Source: Pyropia yezoensis (taxonomy: Eukaryota; Rhodophyta; Bangiophyceae; Bangiales; Bangiaceae). Taken from it: a DNA stretch of 64,000 nt. The position numbers and the translations under genes are program-made. This document shows, piece by piece, positions 19,748 through 30,960 of this stretch. Positions within the stretch are counted from its first letter, which is position 1; each line of letters starts with the position of its first letter. The notes below the pieces were generated by a model. It was not told where the DNA came from, did not search any database, and was given only the letters and a program-made list of their open reading frames with translations. The stretch spans positions 13,451,420-13,515,419 of the forward strand of contig CM020620.1 of NCBI GenBank assembly GCA_009829735.1, in the 5' to 3' direction.

Positions 19748-22543
19748 ATGGCGCGCCCGACCTTGAAGGACCTCAACGTGGTTTCCCGCAGCTACCACTT
19801 CTTTATCCGCCTCAGCGAAAATTTCGGGTGGCGTTTTGTGATTGTCCTCCTGTCGGCGTTTGTGGGCGTCAAGGGCGTGCTCTACACGCTTGGCAACTCC
19901 TCCTACCTCCCCTACATTCGCGTCAAGGCGGGGGTCACCGACGCTGCTCGTTACCAGGCGTTTCTTACCGTCGCCCGGTTGCCATGGTCGCTCAAGGCCA
20001 TGATTGGCATGGTGTCGGACCTGCTGCCGGTAGCGGGGCTCCACAAGCGCTACTACATCCTGGGCAGTGCAATGATGGGCACAGCCGCGTCCGTGGTGCT
20101 GTCAGCAGCTCCCATCCGCCGGTGGGGCGGAGGAGTGTTCGCCGCGGTGCTGCTCTTCCTCGTTTCGCTAGAGTCGGCCACGGGTGCGTTGTGGCGGAGC
20201 AGCGTGACGAGGGGGTATGAAGTGGATAGGCGGGCACGCGGTCGTGGCAGGCAAACGCTGGCGTCATAGAGTGGGGTGTGGGATGCCCTGGAACGAGCAG
20301 TAGGGCGTCAGTTTGCGCTGTGCGCGACAAACTGACAATGTTGTTTCTGGTTCCCCCGCCGGATGTGTCGCTTTTCTTTTGATGCTCTGCCATTTGCCCC
20401 CGAGCTTACTTCTTCCTTTGGATCTTCCTCCCCCCGTCCCTCTCCTCACAGTGGACTTGCTCATTCAGGGTGTCTACGCACGAATGATGGTGGCCCAGCC
20501 CGAGACGGGAGCGGACCTGGTGACAGCCGTGTGGGTCTTCATTATGTTTGGCACCATTGGCGGGGCGGGGTTGGTGGCGATTTTTGCGGACAAAGACCCT
20601 TCGCTCTTCTTCTGGGTGAGCCTCCCCTTTGCCGCACAGATCCTCGTGCCGATTGCCGTGGGGTGGCTGCCTGAAGATCCCGCAGTCGCGGGAGTGCGGG
20701 CCGCCAAGTGGCAGGCCAACAAGAAGTACTTTGGGCTGGCGGTCCTCATGTCCGCCGGTGCCCTCGGCTTGGGAGCCGCGTCCCTGTGGGGCTCCGCGGT
20801 GGTGCAGGCTGCCTACTCTATCACCGTCAGCGTTGTCCTGTGCGCAGCATCTCTGTGGCTGCTTCCGCCTCTAATCGGTACGTACAGGGGGAGTGGGGAA
20901 GGGGGCTTCAGCGTGCGGGGTGTAATGGATGGGGGAAACGGGGACCTAGGAGATGGTTGACTTGTGCTGAAGCGGGGGCACGCTTTGCCGTTGACCAGAC
21001 GTTCCGCGTGAGAGCCAACAGTGTGAAACTAACCCTGGTTCTGTCGAGGTGGAGTGGGCAGCCGTGCGGAGGCGCTCTCTCTCGATGCATTCCTGTGCGC
21101 TACCCGACGGTTGTGTCCTGCCACACGCTGCACGCTCCACGTCTGTCCGCCCTTTTTTTGGTCTGCTTCGGCCACATCCTTGGCCCCTTGCCACCCCGCA
21201 GGCAAAGCTCAGGTGTACGTTGAAGATGGTGGAGGGGGGGGGGGGCGTGACGGAGCGGTCAGAGGATAACGAGAGGCAGGGGTCGGTTGCCTCGTGCTGA
21301 TGCGGAGGCCCGCTGGCCTTTCCGCCAGGAGTGTCTTTCTGGTCAGCTCTGACTCTGATCTTGCCTCTCCAGCTGTGCATTTCTCGGTTGTCATACGCTC
21401 CTCCATGCTCCCTTTCTTGCTTCACCTCCCCCGACTTTTTCGCTTCCGCTTTGCCTACTACGTGTTCCCCAACACCAGGTATATGTTCCTCACCAGCGCG
21501 ATGAACTTGCAGCTGCGGGGAGCTTTCGATGTGTTCTACACGGGCGATGAAGTTTGCATCCCGGGGGGGCCCAATTTCGACAACGCGTTCTACCTCTCGT
21601 ACAGTGTCATGATCGGGAGCCTTGCGGGGGTGGCGGGCGTAAGTCTCTTGTACGTCGGTGCTCTTTTCCCTGTGTGTGAGAGTGGAAGATGGCATCGGGA
21701 GCCGGTCGTTCGTTTGGTAGCGCATGCTTGGACAGTGCCGCTCGCGTTGACTTCGTACCCAACGCGATTGCTGACCTTTTCTGTGCTATATCGGCTTCTC
21801 TGTGTTGTTGCGTACTACTTGCCATGTGTCACACCTTGTGGTTGCTCGTCGTCAGTCAAATGGTCCTTTCCCGCACCTGGTACCGGCGGGCGTTCTGGAC
21901 AACCACTGTCCTGCAGGTCGTTGCGGCGATCATTGACATTACGATAGTGCAGAGGTGGAATCGCCGGGTGGGCGTATCGGACAAGCTGTTCTACGTTTTG
22001 GGCGACGCCATTGTACAGGAGATAGTGCTGATGCTTGACTGGATGCCTGCTATAGTCCTGACGTCGAAGCTGTGTCCTATCGGCGTCGAATCGACCGTCT
22101 ACGCACTTCTAGCGGGCTTCCAGAACTTTGGGCAGTCAGTGTCTTCGTCATTGGGCGTCCTCGCGCTGGACCTGGGGGGCATCCAGACGCCAGATGACGC
22201 GCTCTGTGACTTTAGCAACCTCACCCTGCTCATCATCATTGGGCACATTGTCCTGCCGCTCCTGACCATCCCGCTGACATTTTGGCTCATCCCCAATGCT
22301 AAGATGACGGACGACCTCGTCGGCGGGCTGCCCATGATGGGAGAAGCGGAGAAGGACGACTCGGACGGGAGCGACGCGGGCAGCAACTCCAGCGATTGCA
22401 GCGGGGAGGCGGGTGGGGGGACGGACGCCACGGGCGTGGAGGGGAGAGGTGGGCCGTTGGCACCTGCCGAAGATGTGCCCCCGCTGGTTGCGCCGGTTTC
22501 CGTCAGCGCACCGGTGGCGGCCGACGGCGCAGCGCCCTTGTGA
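19748..22543 (+). CDS. BT1/folate-biopterin transporter family protein, five exons
   Basis: Multi-pass transporter of the BT1 family (pteridines/folates across plastid or plasma membranes). Proposed exons: 19748-20183, 20452-20877, 21202-21214, 21479-21649 and 21856-22543; total 1734 nt, 577 aa plus TGA. Introns start GTGCGT then three times GTACGT, and all end in AG. Splicing restores family blocks: ESATVDLLIQGVYARMM across intron 1, PPLIGKAQVYMFLTSAM across introns 2 and 3, and GVSLFQMVLSRTWYRR across intron 4. Exon 3 is only 13 nt. Many hydrophobic segments, roughly the 12 expected, run from about residue 25 to 500. The C-tail is hydrophilic, Ser/Asp- then Pro/Ala-rich. The ATG at 19748 gives MARPTLKDL with no obvious transit peptide, so an upstream exon carrying one is possible. 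Exon boundaries are inferred from frame, donor/acceptor sites and family similarity. Confidence 0.85.
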
Positions 22544-23076
22544 GGAGAGGGACCAGGAGCCAGCGCAGGGGTCGTCAGGCCCCTTTCGGCGCGGCAGAGG
22601 TATCCGTGCAAACCGGTTTGAGCGACCACTGGCGTTGATTGCCGACGCCGGGGTTTTCCTTTGTTTCCTTTCGTACGACCTCGCCTATGAAATCCACGCA
22701 GTGGCCGCGGCGGCCGACTGCAAGGCGCGTCCAGAGCCCTTGTGACGCCCCCCCTGAGGCGCCCCCCCTGAGGCGCCCCCCCTCCGGCACCATCGCTGAC
22801 TCGCTCCGCGGGTGCGTCGCGGCCGGCCGCGCTCGCGACGGAGCGGCTGCGGGTTGCGGCCACACCCCCTCCCCCCACCGTAGCACAAAACAGAAAGCAC
22901 GCAAAGAAAGAGTCACTTCGCCCTGACGGTCAGCTGCCGGTCAGCTGCCCCCCCCCACCCTCCCCCCCAGAAACCTCCGCCCTTCACGTGTCACCAGAAC
23001 TCGTCGCATCCGTCGACGCCACGGCCCAAGGGGGGGGGCGGCGCCCATGAAGTGGCCACCTCAGCCGCGGCGGCCG
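22544..23076. other. Intergenic, with a short CCCCCCTGAGGCGC tandem repeat
   Basis: Separates the transporter from the convergent MYND gene. Three near-perfect ~15-bp units lie at 22745-22792. From 22985 onward the sequence belongs to a dispersed repeat also present near 27.1 and 28.4 kb. Confidence 0.7.
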
Positions 23077-23132
23077 TCACCCACGTGTGTCGACCCGTCC
23101 TCGACGGGGCACACCGTCGGCGGAATGGGTGC
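22985..23132. repeat. Dispersed repeat, copy 1, overlapping the MYND gene 3' end
   Basis: The stretch from CGTCGACGCCACGGCCC, through a run of G, to CGGAATGGGTGCC closely matches 27064-27212 (GTCACCCACGTGTGTCGACC and CGTCCTCGACGGGG are shared). A weaker relative lies at 28415-28500. It supplies the stop codon and last residues (THSADGVPRRGRVDTRG) of the MYND gene. Confidence 0.75.
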
Positions 23133-25077
23133 CGCGGCGCAGCGACGACAGGGCCACCTCGGCCACCCGTGGCGGGTGCCCGGCGTAGATGATGCGCAGC
23201 GTCGGCGGGGCGGGCGCCCCCGCGGGCGGCGGCGCGTACCGGGCGGCCGGCACCGCGTCGGGGGCGGCGGCGCATTCGGGGGCGGGCAGCACCTGTGCCA
23301 GCCCCATCGGCACGTCCACGACCACGGCGACGGCCGTGGAGGGGAGGCCCGCCTGCCGCACGGCGCGAAACACAGACAGCAACCACACCCACTCGCGCGG
23401 GCGCCCCGTCAGGTCTTCCACCACCTGCGCGTAGACGCCCTTGCGGCCGCGCAGCGGGTCGAGGACGACGCCGTTCACGTCTGACATGAGCGAGTGGCTG
23501 CCAACCGCCGCCGCGTAGGCGGCCCAGCCGCGGCAGGTGCGCTTGTGGGGCTCCCGCCCGCCACGGCCCGCCCACGACGCCTTGGCGCACGGCGGGGAGC
23601 AGTAGGAGGCGACGGCACAGCCGCTGCAGTGGGGCAACGGCCGGCCGGCGCGGGGGCCCGGCCGAGTGTGGGCGCCACACCCCCAGCAGCGGCGGGGCGG
23701 GAAGGCGTAGTTGACGGAGAAGAACACCCGCGGGGGGAAGGGGCGGGGCGCCCACGGCGGGGGCGCCGCCGCCCCGGCGGGTGGTAGCGGCTGCCCCGCC
23801 GTGCCGCCGTCGCCGTCGGAGAGGCGGAGCAGGGCCGTCCCCACCGCCGCGTCGTGCGGCAGCGTGGCCGCCGCAGCGAGGCGGCGCCACGTCGGCCGCG
23901 CCGCGCGGAGCGGCGCGGTCGCCGCGGCGGGCGCGCCGCCGGCGCCGCCCGCAGTGGCAACGTGCAGCGCGAGGCTGGCGGCGTCAAAGGCGAGGGGAGT
24001 GCCCCCGTCGGCGAGCGTGACGAGCAGCCGGAGCGCCGGCGGGGAGGCGGCAAAGGCGGCGGCGGCGGGCGCCGCCAGCACCAGCAGCCGTACGGTCACC
24101 AACGCGGCGGGCGCAGCGAGCGCGCGCGCCGAGGACGGCGCCACCAAGGTGGCGTACGTCGCCGCCAGGCAGCGCGGCAGGCCCGCCGTGCGGCGGAGGC
24201 GGGGCGGGTCCACCGCGCCGAGCACGCGGAGGAGGGTGAGGACGTACAGGATGCTGACGCCGACTTCGAAGCCCGCGGTGTGGAACTGGGGCGAGGCAAG
24301 CCACTGCGCCTTGCGCACGAGGACGTCCATGATGTCGGGGGCGGCGTCGAGGAGGCGGCGCGGCACCAGGCAGCACAGCGGCAGCAACAGGGACTTGTGG
24401 CGGTAGAACATCCGCGCCGTGTAGTGGCGGTCGTCTTCAGGACAGACGCCCTCCTCAACCCGGCCGACGAGGAAGCGTAACACGGCCGGGTCGTCTGACA
24501 GGGCGGCCGCCCACGCGGCGGCGGCGGCATAGGCGGGCTGCTCGCCACAGGGGCTGAGGATGGCGTCAAAGGAAAAGGGCATCTCGGTGAGGCCCGTGGC
24601 GCCCGCGACCATCAGGCGCGTCCACACCAGCTCCGCTACGGACAAGAATTCTTGGCGGGCAGACCCGAAGGCCGTCCGCAGCTGGCCACCGCGCCGGCCG
24701 CACACGGCGGGGAGCGCCGCCAGCAGCAGCGGCGCGACGGTCGCATCCGCGCAGCGGCAGTTCATGACGGCAGTGGCGAGCGCAGCAAACGCGTTGCTGT
24801 CGGCCAGCCCCTCTGGGGAGGTCCTGTGGGCAGCCGCCACGCCCGCTGGCCCGCCGCCCCCGGCGGCGGCATCCTCCCGTGCTGCCTCGCAGCAGGTGCC
24901 GCGGACGGCGGCGGTGGTGAGCGCCTCGGCGGCACCGGCGGCGGTGAGGAGCTCGTGGCAGGCGATGGGCACTAGGAAGGGGGGGGATGGCATGTCGGTA
25001 CTGCCCTCCCTTGACTGCCGGAGGGTGAGGTAGAGGCGCTGGCCGACGGCGGCGGGGCACCGGCGGAGGGCTTCCAT
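23077..25077 (-). CDS. MYND-type zinc-finger protein
   Basis: 666 aa from ATG 25077 (MEALRRCPAAV) to TGA 23079-23077. The frame remains open upstream to about 25755, but that part reads as leader and the ATG is the first before conserved-looking sequence. Residues 1-450 form a long Ala/Leu-rich region that looks helical, possibly an armadillo/HEAT-like solenoid. A MYND finger lies near residues 463-515, with the Cys/His series CWGCGAH...HCSGCAVASYCSPPCAKASW...HKRTC. MYND fingers bind two zincs and dock proline-rich partners, usually in transcriptional or methyltransferase complexes. No SET domain accompanies it. The C-terminus (about 540-640) has another ordered segment (YAQVVEDLTGRPREWVWLLS). 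The last 17 residues come from a dispersed repeat, so the original C-terminus may be replaced. Confidence 0.8.
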   Translation of the reverse strand: MEALRRCPAAVGQRLYLTLRQSREGSTDMPSPPFLVPIACHELLTAAGAAEALTTAAVRGTCCEAAREDAAAGGGGPAGVAAAHRTSPEGLADSNAFAALATAVMNCRCADATVAPLLLAALPAVCGRRGGQLRTAFGSARQEFLSVAELVWTRLMVAGATGLTEMPFSFDAILSPCGEQPAYAAAAAWAAALSDDPAVLRFLVGRVEEGVCPEDDRHYTARMFYRHKSLLLPLCCLVPRRLLDAAPDIMDVLVRKAQWLASPQFHTAGFEVGVSILYVLTLLRVLGAVDPPRLRRTAGLPRCLAATYATLVAPSSARALAAPAALVTVRLLVLAAPAAAAFAASPPALRLLVTLADGGTPLAFDAASLALHVATAGGAGGAPAAATAPLRAARPTWRRLAAAATLPHDAAVGTALLRLSDGDGGTAGQPLPPAGAAAPPPWAPRPFPPRVFFSVNYAFPPRRCWGCGAHTRPGPRAGRPLPHCSGCAVASYCSPPCAKASWAGRGGREPHKRTCRGWAAYAAAVGSHSLMSDVNGVVLDPLRGRKGVYAQVVEDLTGRPREWVWLLSVFRAVRQAGLPSTAVAVVVDVPMGLAQVLPAPECAAAPDAVPAARYAPPPAGAPAPPTLRIIYAGHPPRVAEVALSSLRRGTHSADGVPRRGRVDTRG

Positions 25078-25857
25078 GGCGACGTGCGTGGAAAACGGTG
25101 GCCACCGACGGCGGAAGGCGCAAGAGAGCGGGACGGGGTATGCGGGGATGGGGCGGGGCGCGGAGGGGGTCGGGGACGGTGTCGTCAAGCGAGACGGCGC
25201 GCGCGTAGCACTGCACCAGCACGGCGGAATGCCGGGCGGGCGGTGGGGACCACGGGCGTGCCAGGGTGCCTCGACGCGTCGCGGCGGCAGGGAACACTGC
25301 TTTCGAAGTTTTGAACACTGGTTGATGCGGCGGCTTGTGGCGGATGCAACCTGTTTCGCCACACAACGATTTACGTCCGACCGAAACTGGGAGTACTTCT
25401 CGTGGGGCGTCCGTGGCACGAGCCCGGCTCTGCAGGGACACGCTTTCTTTTCCCAGCGGGCGGGCGGCAACGCGCAGCTGCCCGTCGCTCCACAGCTGCA
25501 GCGGTGGTGCTGGGGCCCCCTTTGGGAGTGGAGCCGGGCGCCGCGCGGACCGTGTAAGATACAAAAAAACGGAAGAAAAAGGGTTAGCTGGAAGGCGGTA
25601 CACAGAAGCGGGGGAGAGAAGACGCAGCACGGCGGTACGGGAGAAAAGGAAAAAGGGAGCGCGGGGCAGCAGAGGAGAGAGGAAAACAAAGAGGGAAGAG
25701 GCCCGTGTTCACCAAGGGCATAGCGGCGGCCAGCGAGGTCCGCGCGCGGTGGCACGAAGCGCAGACCGCGTGCCGCCGCGCACCCAAAAGGGAAGCGGCG
25801 GCGCCCCCCGTGGCCCCGCCCACTGGCGCGGAAAAAGCAGAGGGCGGCAGCTCCGGT
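25078..25857. other. Upstream flank of the MYND gene
   Basis: No gene recognised. The minus-strand frame of the MYND gene stays open through most of it but encodes a leader-like Cys/Leu/Pro-rich stretch. A purine-rich segment lies at 25560-25700. Confidence 0.5.
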
Positions 25858-27095
25858 TCACGCCCGCCGCATCGGCGCGCCCCGGCCCGGGTGCCGCGCG
25901 GTGGCGCGGCGGCGGTCAGCCCCCCCCCCCCCCCCCCCCCCCCCCGTCAGTAGCCGCGCCGCGCCCGCCACCACCCACAGCACCGCCGCGACGGCGGCCC
26001 AAAAGAGCGCGACGCAGCCGAGGAAGCGGCGCTCGATGATCCGGGTCCACGCCACGGGGGGGGCCCCTCAAAGGAGCCGTGGGCGGCCGGGTGCGCCAGC
26101 CGCGCGTCCCTGGCCGCGTACAAGTCGTACAGCCCGGCCGCGTCGACGCCGTGTACAGGAGGGTGTTGAAGGAGGGCGACACGGCGCCGCTGGCGCCAAC
26201 CCCCCCCCCCCCGCCGACGCCGCCGCCGCCGCCTCCCCAGCCGGCGGCCCGTACCCACTTGTCACGTCATAGACGGCGGTGGCGGCGCCGCAGAGGGCCG
26301 CGGCGCTGGCGGTAAACCCCTTGGTGCGGGGGAGGAACACGTGGGAGAGGACGGAGAGGCCGCGGCTGGCCGCAAACGCCTGCGACGCGGCCACCTTGGC
26401 GGCCGTCAGGCGGGTGCCCTCGAGGTAGTCGATGAGCTAAAAGGGGGGGAAGCGGCGGCGGCGGCACCGGCAGCACCGGCGGCGGCGGGCGCGCCCGCGG
26501 CCCCCCCCCCCAGCGCGGGGCCCCCCCGCAGCTTGGCCGCCGCCGCCGCCGCCGCCGCCGCCCCCGCATCGACGCCCGTCAGGTGCGCGCGCAGCGACGC
26601 AAAGGCGCCCGCGGCGGCCGACATGTCGCGCCGGAAAAAGAGGCAGACGTTGCAGAGGACGCCGGCGACGCCAATAGACGGGAAAGAAGAGGAGGCTGCG
26701 CTTCGCAAAATACGTGGCGACCCCGTGGGCGCCCACCTGCCGCGCGAGCGAGTAGAGCACAATCGTATCCGTCCGTCCAGCTGCGGTGGTTCACACGACG
26801 AGCGTCGACTCGCCAGGGCGGAACGGGTCGCCCGCCACACGGCGAGCGTCATGCGGCCGTACAGCTCCCTGTGGTCGACATGAATGGACATCCACGCGCG
26901 GAGGATGGCCGACGGGGCGGTGGCGACGGCCCAGCGGGGGGCGCCGCCGAGGCGGCTGAGGCCCAGCGCCACCCCACCGGCGCCAGTCCGGGGGGCCCCG
27001 CCAGGCCGGGCCGCCGCCGCCGCCGCTGCTGCTGCTGCTGCTGCTACCGCCGTCGGCGCCGCGTCACCAGACCTCGTCACGCCCGTCGACGCCAC
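25858..27095 (-). pseudogene. Remnants of an unidentified membrane-protein gene
   Basis: Several minus-strand frames carry plausible non-repetitive protein pieces that do not join in one frame: DHRELYGRMTLAVWRATR near 26860, LYSLARQVGAHGVATYFAKR near 26730, IGVAGVLCNVCLFFRRDMSA near 26650, AASRGLSVLSHVFLPRTKGF near 26350, and a hydrophobic segment FLGCVALFWAAVAAVLWVVA near 26000. Poly-Ala/Gly inserts (GCC repeats at 26535-26570, 26 C in a row at 25920-25945) separate them. This could be an intron-containing gene or a decayed one. The mix of hydrophobic and basic helices suggests a membrane protein; I considered PEX11 but no signature supports it. Confidence 0.3.
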
Positions 27096-27212
27096 GGCCC
27101 CAGGGGGGGGGGGCGACGCCCATCAAGTGGCCACCTCCGCCGCGGCGGCCGTCACCCACGTGTGTCGACCCGTCCTCGACGGGGTGCACCGTCTGCGGAA
27201 TGGGTGCCTCGG
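27064..27212. repeat. Dispersed repeat, copy 2
   Basis: About 150 bp very similar to 22985-23132, with the same order: CCGTCGACGCCACGGCCCCA, a run of G, GTGGCCACCTC, GTGTGTCGACCCGTCCTCG, CGGAATGGGTGCC. It is preceded by a (GCC)(GCT) trinucleotide run at 27016-27045. Confidence 0.75.
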
Positions 27213-30164
27213 TCCACACGGCGTCGAACGGATGTAACGGGCAGATGGAGGGTAACGCCGCCGCCCGGGGGCACGACTACTCAGGCGGACGCGCGGCACG
27301 CGCTCCACCGGGGGGGGAGGACGGCGGCGGCGGCGGCACGACCGTGCCGGTCACGGGCGGCGGCCCCGCCGCGGCGTCGCCGCCCCGGCCATCACCGCCA
27401 CCGCCACCAACCGCCGCCTCTGCCGCTGCAGCTGCCGCCGTTGCTGTCGGGGGCTTCGCCCACGTCCGCCGGCGGGCGCCCGCCCCACGCGACGAGCGCG
27501 CGTGCACGCGCACAGCGCGACCACCGCCGCCGTCGGATTGGCAAACGGCGCGGCCGGCGAGACAGCCCCGCTCGCCGTCGCCGCCGGGGGCGGGCGCCGT
27601 CGTCGGGGCGTGGCGGGCGGGGAGAAGGCGGCGAAGAGGGACTGCTGCCGCCGCGCCGCCGCGGCGGCGGGTGATGGCGGGTGTGGTAAGGGGAGGGGGG
27701 GGGAGGGTCGCGGTCGCCCGCTGCCGCTGGGGGTGGGGGGGGGGGGGGGGACTGGGCCACCGCCTGTCGTCCAGGGGGGGGGAGGGGGGAGGTGAGGCAG
27801 GGCGTGGACGAAAAAGCGGATGCAGCGTCGTCCGAGGGGGATGACGAGGATGATCCTCGTGGCTTGAAGGCGCAGTGACGGTATGGCTGGAGTGGGGGGG
27901 GGGGGGGGGGCGATGTGGCTGCCTGGGGAAGGGTGGCTGGTGACGTCGACCGCGACAGTGCCGCCGACGCCATCGTGGCCGACGCCACCGCTGCGGCTGG
28001 GCCCATCGCAGCCGGGAGCCGCGCGACGGCCACGGCACAGTAGCTGCGCCCCAACTCCCCCCCCCCCCTCCTTCCCCACGGTTGACGATAGCCCCGCGGC
28101 CGCCACCGTGGCCGCTGCCGCCACCGCGGCTGCCACCGCGGGCAGCCACCACCTCCGCCGGCAGCCGCGGGGTTGTCCGCCGGGACGCTGGGGAGGGGTG
28201 CTTTCGTCTCTAGTTTTGTCGGCAGGGGCGTTGCCCACCCACCCCCGCCACGCCCGACGAGCCATTCTGGCGGCCCGCCGGTGGGGACGCCCCTCCTGCC
28301 GCCGTCGTCGAAGTTGAGACGGCCAGAGCGGGGTAAGGGGGAGGGGGGCGTCGCTCGGCGTTGCGGTCCCCAGTAGCAGCGCTGGCGGCGGCGGCGGCCG
28401 CGGCTGCGTTTGCCGGCGCCACCCCCCCCCCCGTCGACGCCGCGCCGCCAGAGGGGGGGGGGCGGCGCCCACGAACTGGTCGCCTCGGCCGCGGCAGCTG
28501 TGGTCAAACGTGCGACGGCTGGTGACCCCTCCCCCCCCCCCTTCCCCACGTGCCCCTTTACGTCAACGCGCATGTGACCGCGGCGGCCGCGGCACCCGTC
28601 ACCCACAGCGTGACCCCCAGAGACGGATACCTCGCGCTGCAGGGGGGGGGGGGACGGGGCCACGGGCGGGCGGGCGGGCGGGTGTCTGGGACGACCGCGC
28701 GTCGGCGGCGCGGCGCGCCGTCGCCGCGCGCGGCGGTCGCCGCGACCATTGCCTGGTGGGGAGCCCGCCCCCCGGTGGGGCCACCGCCGCGCCCGCGGCG
28801 TCGTGGGCTGCGCGGGTGGGGGGGGAGGGGAAGCGGAGCGGGGGGCGGCGCCGCCGTCTTCCGCACCGCGAAAGAATGGAGCCAAGTTCAGCACATGATA
28901 GGACCGCGGGGGGAGGGGGGTGGCGGGGTGGGAGAGCCACAGGCGGCCCCAGGGGTGGGACGCGCACAGTATGAGCGCGGGGCGCGACGGGGCTGTGAGC
29001 GACGACAGCCTTAGGCAGAGGCGCCCGTGCCGCTGCCGCCGCGTGGCGACGGCTGGGCGGGGGGGGGGACGGGGGCAGCACGCCCGCCGGGGCTGAACGA
29101 GATGCTGCAGTGCAGGGACGGGGCGCGTCGCCGACCCTGGGGCGGCCGCTGGCCCCGCGGGCGGCCATGGTGGGGGCCGCCGTAGCGATGGCTGGCGGCC
29201 ATCGTGGGGCCACCGCAGCGATGGCGGGGCATCGCAGCCGCCCGCCGCAGATGGGGCTGCCGCTTGGCCCAGTGACATGGTGCCGCGGCAAGGGGGGATG
29301 CCGGATGGGGGGGCACCCGCCATGGCGCTGCCCGCCGACGCCGCTGCCGCCGTGGGGGGGGAACCCGGTCGGCGGTGCGGCGCAGACGCCCCCGCACGCC
29401 GGGCGGGGGGCGTGGGGGGGGGGGGGCGCGGCCGCGGGGGGGGGGGGGGGGGTCTCCCCGCTGCACCGCATGTAGGGGCGGGCCTGCGCCCCACCGCCGC
29501 CGCCGCCACCGCCTGTCGTCGCCGATGCCGTCGCACCCCCCGCCGCGCGCAAGCCGCCGCGGCCACCGCCGTCGCCACAGCCCCACACCAGCCACCACGG
29601 ACGCCGCGGCGATGGGTGGCGGGGGCAGATGCTACCCCCCCCCCTCCGCTGCTCCCAAGATGGCGCCGCGCCACTCCACACCCGAGAGTACCCGCGCCGC
29701 CACCGGCGCGTCGGCGCGTCGGCAGCAGCGTCAGCCGCGGCGGCGGCGGGCGGTGGCGGGCAGCGGCGGCGGCGGCGGGGGTGCAGCCGCGGTGGCTGCC
29801 GGGAGGGCAGCGGCGGCGCCGCCGCCGGCTCTTTGCCCGTCTCCACCCCCGACACAGCGCTCCCAGTCGACGGGGGCAGCGGCGGCGGCGGCGCCGGCTC
29901 TTTGCCCGTCGCCAACCCCGACACAGCGCTCCCAGTCGACGCCGCAGCCACCGCCAGACCGCTGCCGCTCGTCGCCGTGGCGGCGGCACTGGAGGTAGGG
30001 GCGCTCGCACCGGGGACAGTGGAGGACGTTAACGAGGGGGGAGCACACCCCGCCGCTACGGCCCAGTCCCCTACCCTCGGACGACACCACCGTCGCCACC
30101 CCCCACACACCCCCAGCCGACGGCCGCCCCGCCGCGACCGGCCCGCCGCCGGCCGCCACCGCAG
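27213..30164. other. Very GC-rich low-complexity DNA without a recognisable gene
   Basis: Dominated by G and C runs and CCG/CGG repeats, with 10-20 G in a row at about 27727, 27895 and 29430. Long frames without stops exist on both strands (for example minus 27392-30010) but encode only Pro/Arg/Ala/Gly-rich text, as expected from composition. A further relative of the dispersed repeat lies near 28415-28500. Confidence 0.6.
29824..29945. repeat. Two tandem 69-bp units
   Basis: GCCGGCTCTTTGCCCGTC begins at 29824 and again at 29893, each followed by CGACACAGCGCTCCCAGTCG; a direct repeat of about 69 bp in two copies. Confidence 0.85.
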
Positions 30165-30299
30165 CTACAACGCCGCCCGGCGCGGCGGCCTGCAGGCCGG
30201 CATTTTGCGCCGACACGCCTCTGGCTTGGAGCGTGGTGACAGAGGGCTTGGTGGTGGCAGAGGGGCCAACGGGGGGGGGAGCGCCCACCCCCGCCCAGC

Positions 30300-30960
30300 C
30301 ACTCGCCATATAAGATGGGATACACCTTGACGTGTGCCCCCCGCGTCGGGCTGTAGCCCCGACCTGACGCCGAGCCCCACGCTCGCGCCGAGCACCGTGC
30401 CATGGAACAGCCGCCCCGCCGGCGCGGTCGCCACCCACGCCACCGCGTCGGCAACGTCACGCGGCTGGATGAGGTGGCCCTTTGGCATGCCCCCCACCTG
30501 TGCGGCGCGGGCGGCGGCGGGGCATGCCGTGAAAGCGCATGGCGGCGGCCACTGGGGAGGCCCCTCGCGGGGGCGGGGCCACGGCGGCGACCGTGGATGT
30601 GAGCAGAGGCCGGCCACCTCCTCCCCCCCGGGGGGACGCCCCCGCCGCCGCCGCCGCCACCACCCGAGGCGGCGGCGGCGGCGACCCCGCGGTCCGTGCT
30701 TGGACGCACCAGGCCCAACGCGGAAACGACCGGTGGGGACGTCACGCCTGTAGCCCCCCACCCCCCCCAACGCTCGTCCCCGCCGGGACCGCCGCGGAGA
30801 GCGTTGGCACTCTGCTGACGTGGGCGCTCCCGCGCGCCGTCCTGAGGGCGCCGCGGCGGTCGGCGGCGAGGTGCCTGACCGTGCGGGGGCGGGGCCCCAC
30901 ACACAGGACGGACAAGGGCGCGGTGACGCATGGGATGGGACGGACCATGGCGTAGTGGGG
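30300..30960 (-). pseudogene. Possible short-chain dehydrogenase/reductase remnant
   Basis: On the minus strand, residues encoded around 30370-30560 read CPAAARAAQVGGMPKGHLIQ, PRDVADAVAWVATAP, GRLFHGTVLGASVG. This resembles the C-terminal end of classical SDR enzymes (a xxPxDVAxAVxFLA helix followed by a TGxxxxVDGG-like strand). A second frame near 30800-30950 reads RGSAHVSRVPTLSAAVPAG, like the SDR xxIVNVSS strand. The pieces lie in different frames and no Rossmann GxxxGxG or YxxxK motif was found, so a functional enzyme is not supported. Weak call. Confidence 0.3.

Noticed and set aside
25858..27095. PEX11-like peroxisomal protein
   Set aside because: Some helices look membrane-associated but no PEX11 signature could be shown and the pieces do not share a frame; listed only as an unidentified remnant.
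27392..30010. Minus-strand frame of 872 codons
   Set aside because: Pro/Arg/Ala text across G/C homopolymers, with an equally long open frame on the other strand; no domain or conserved segment.
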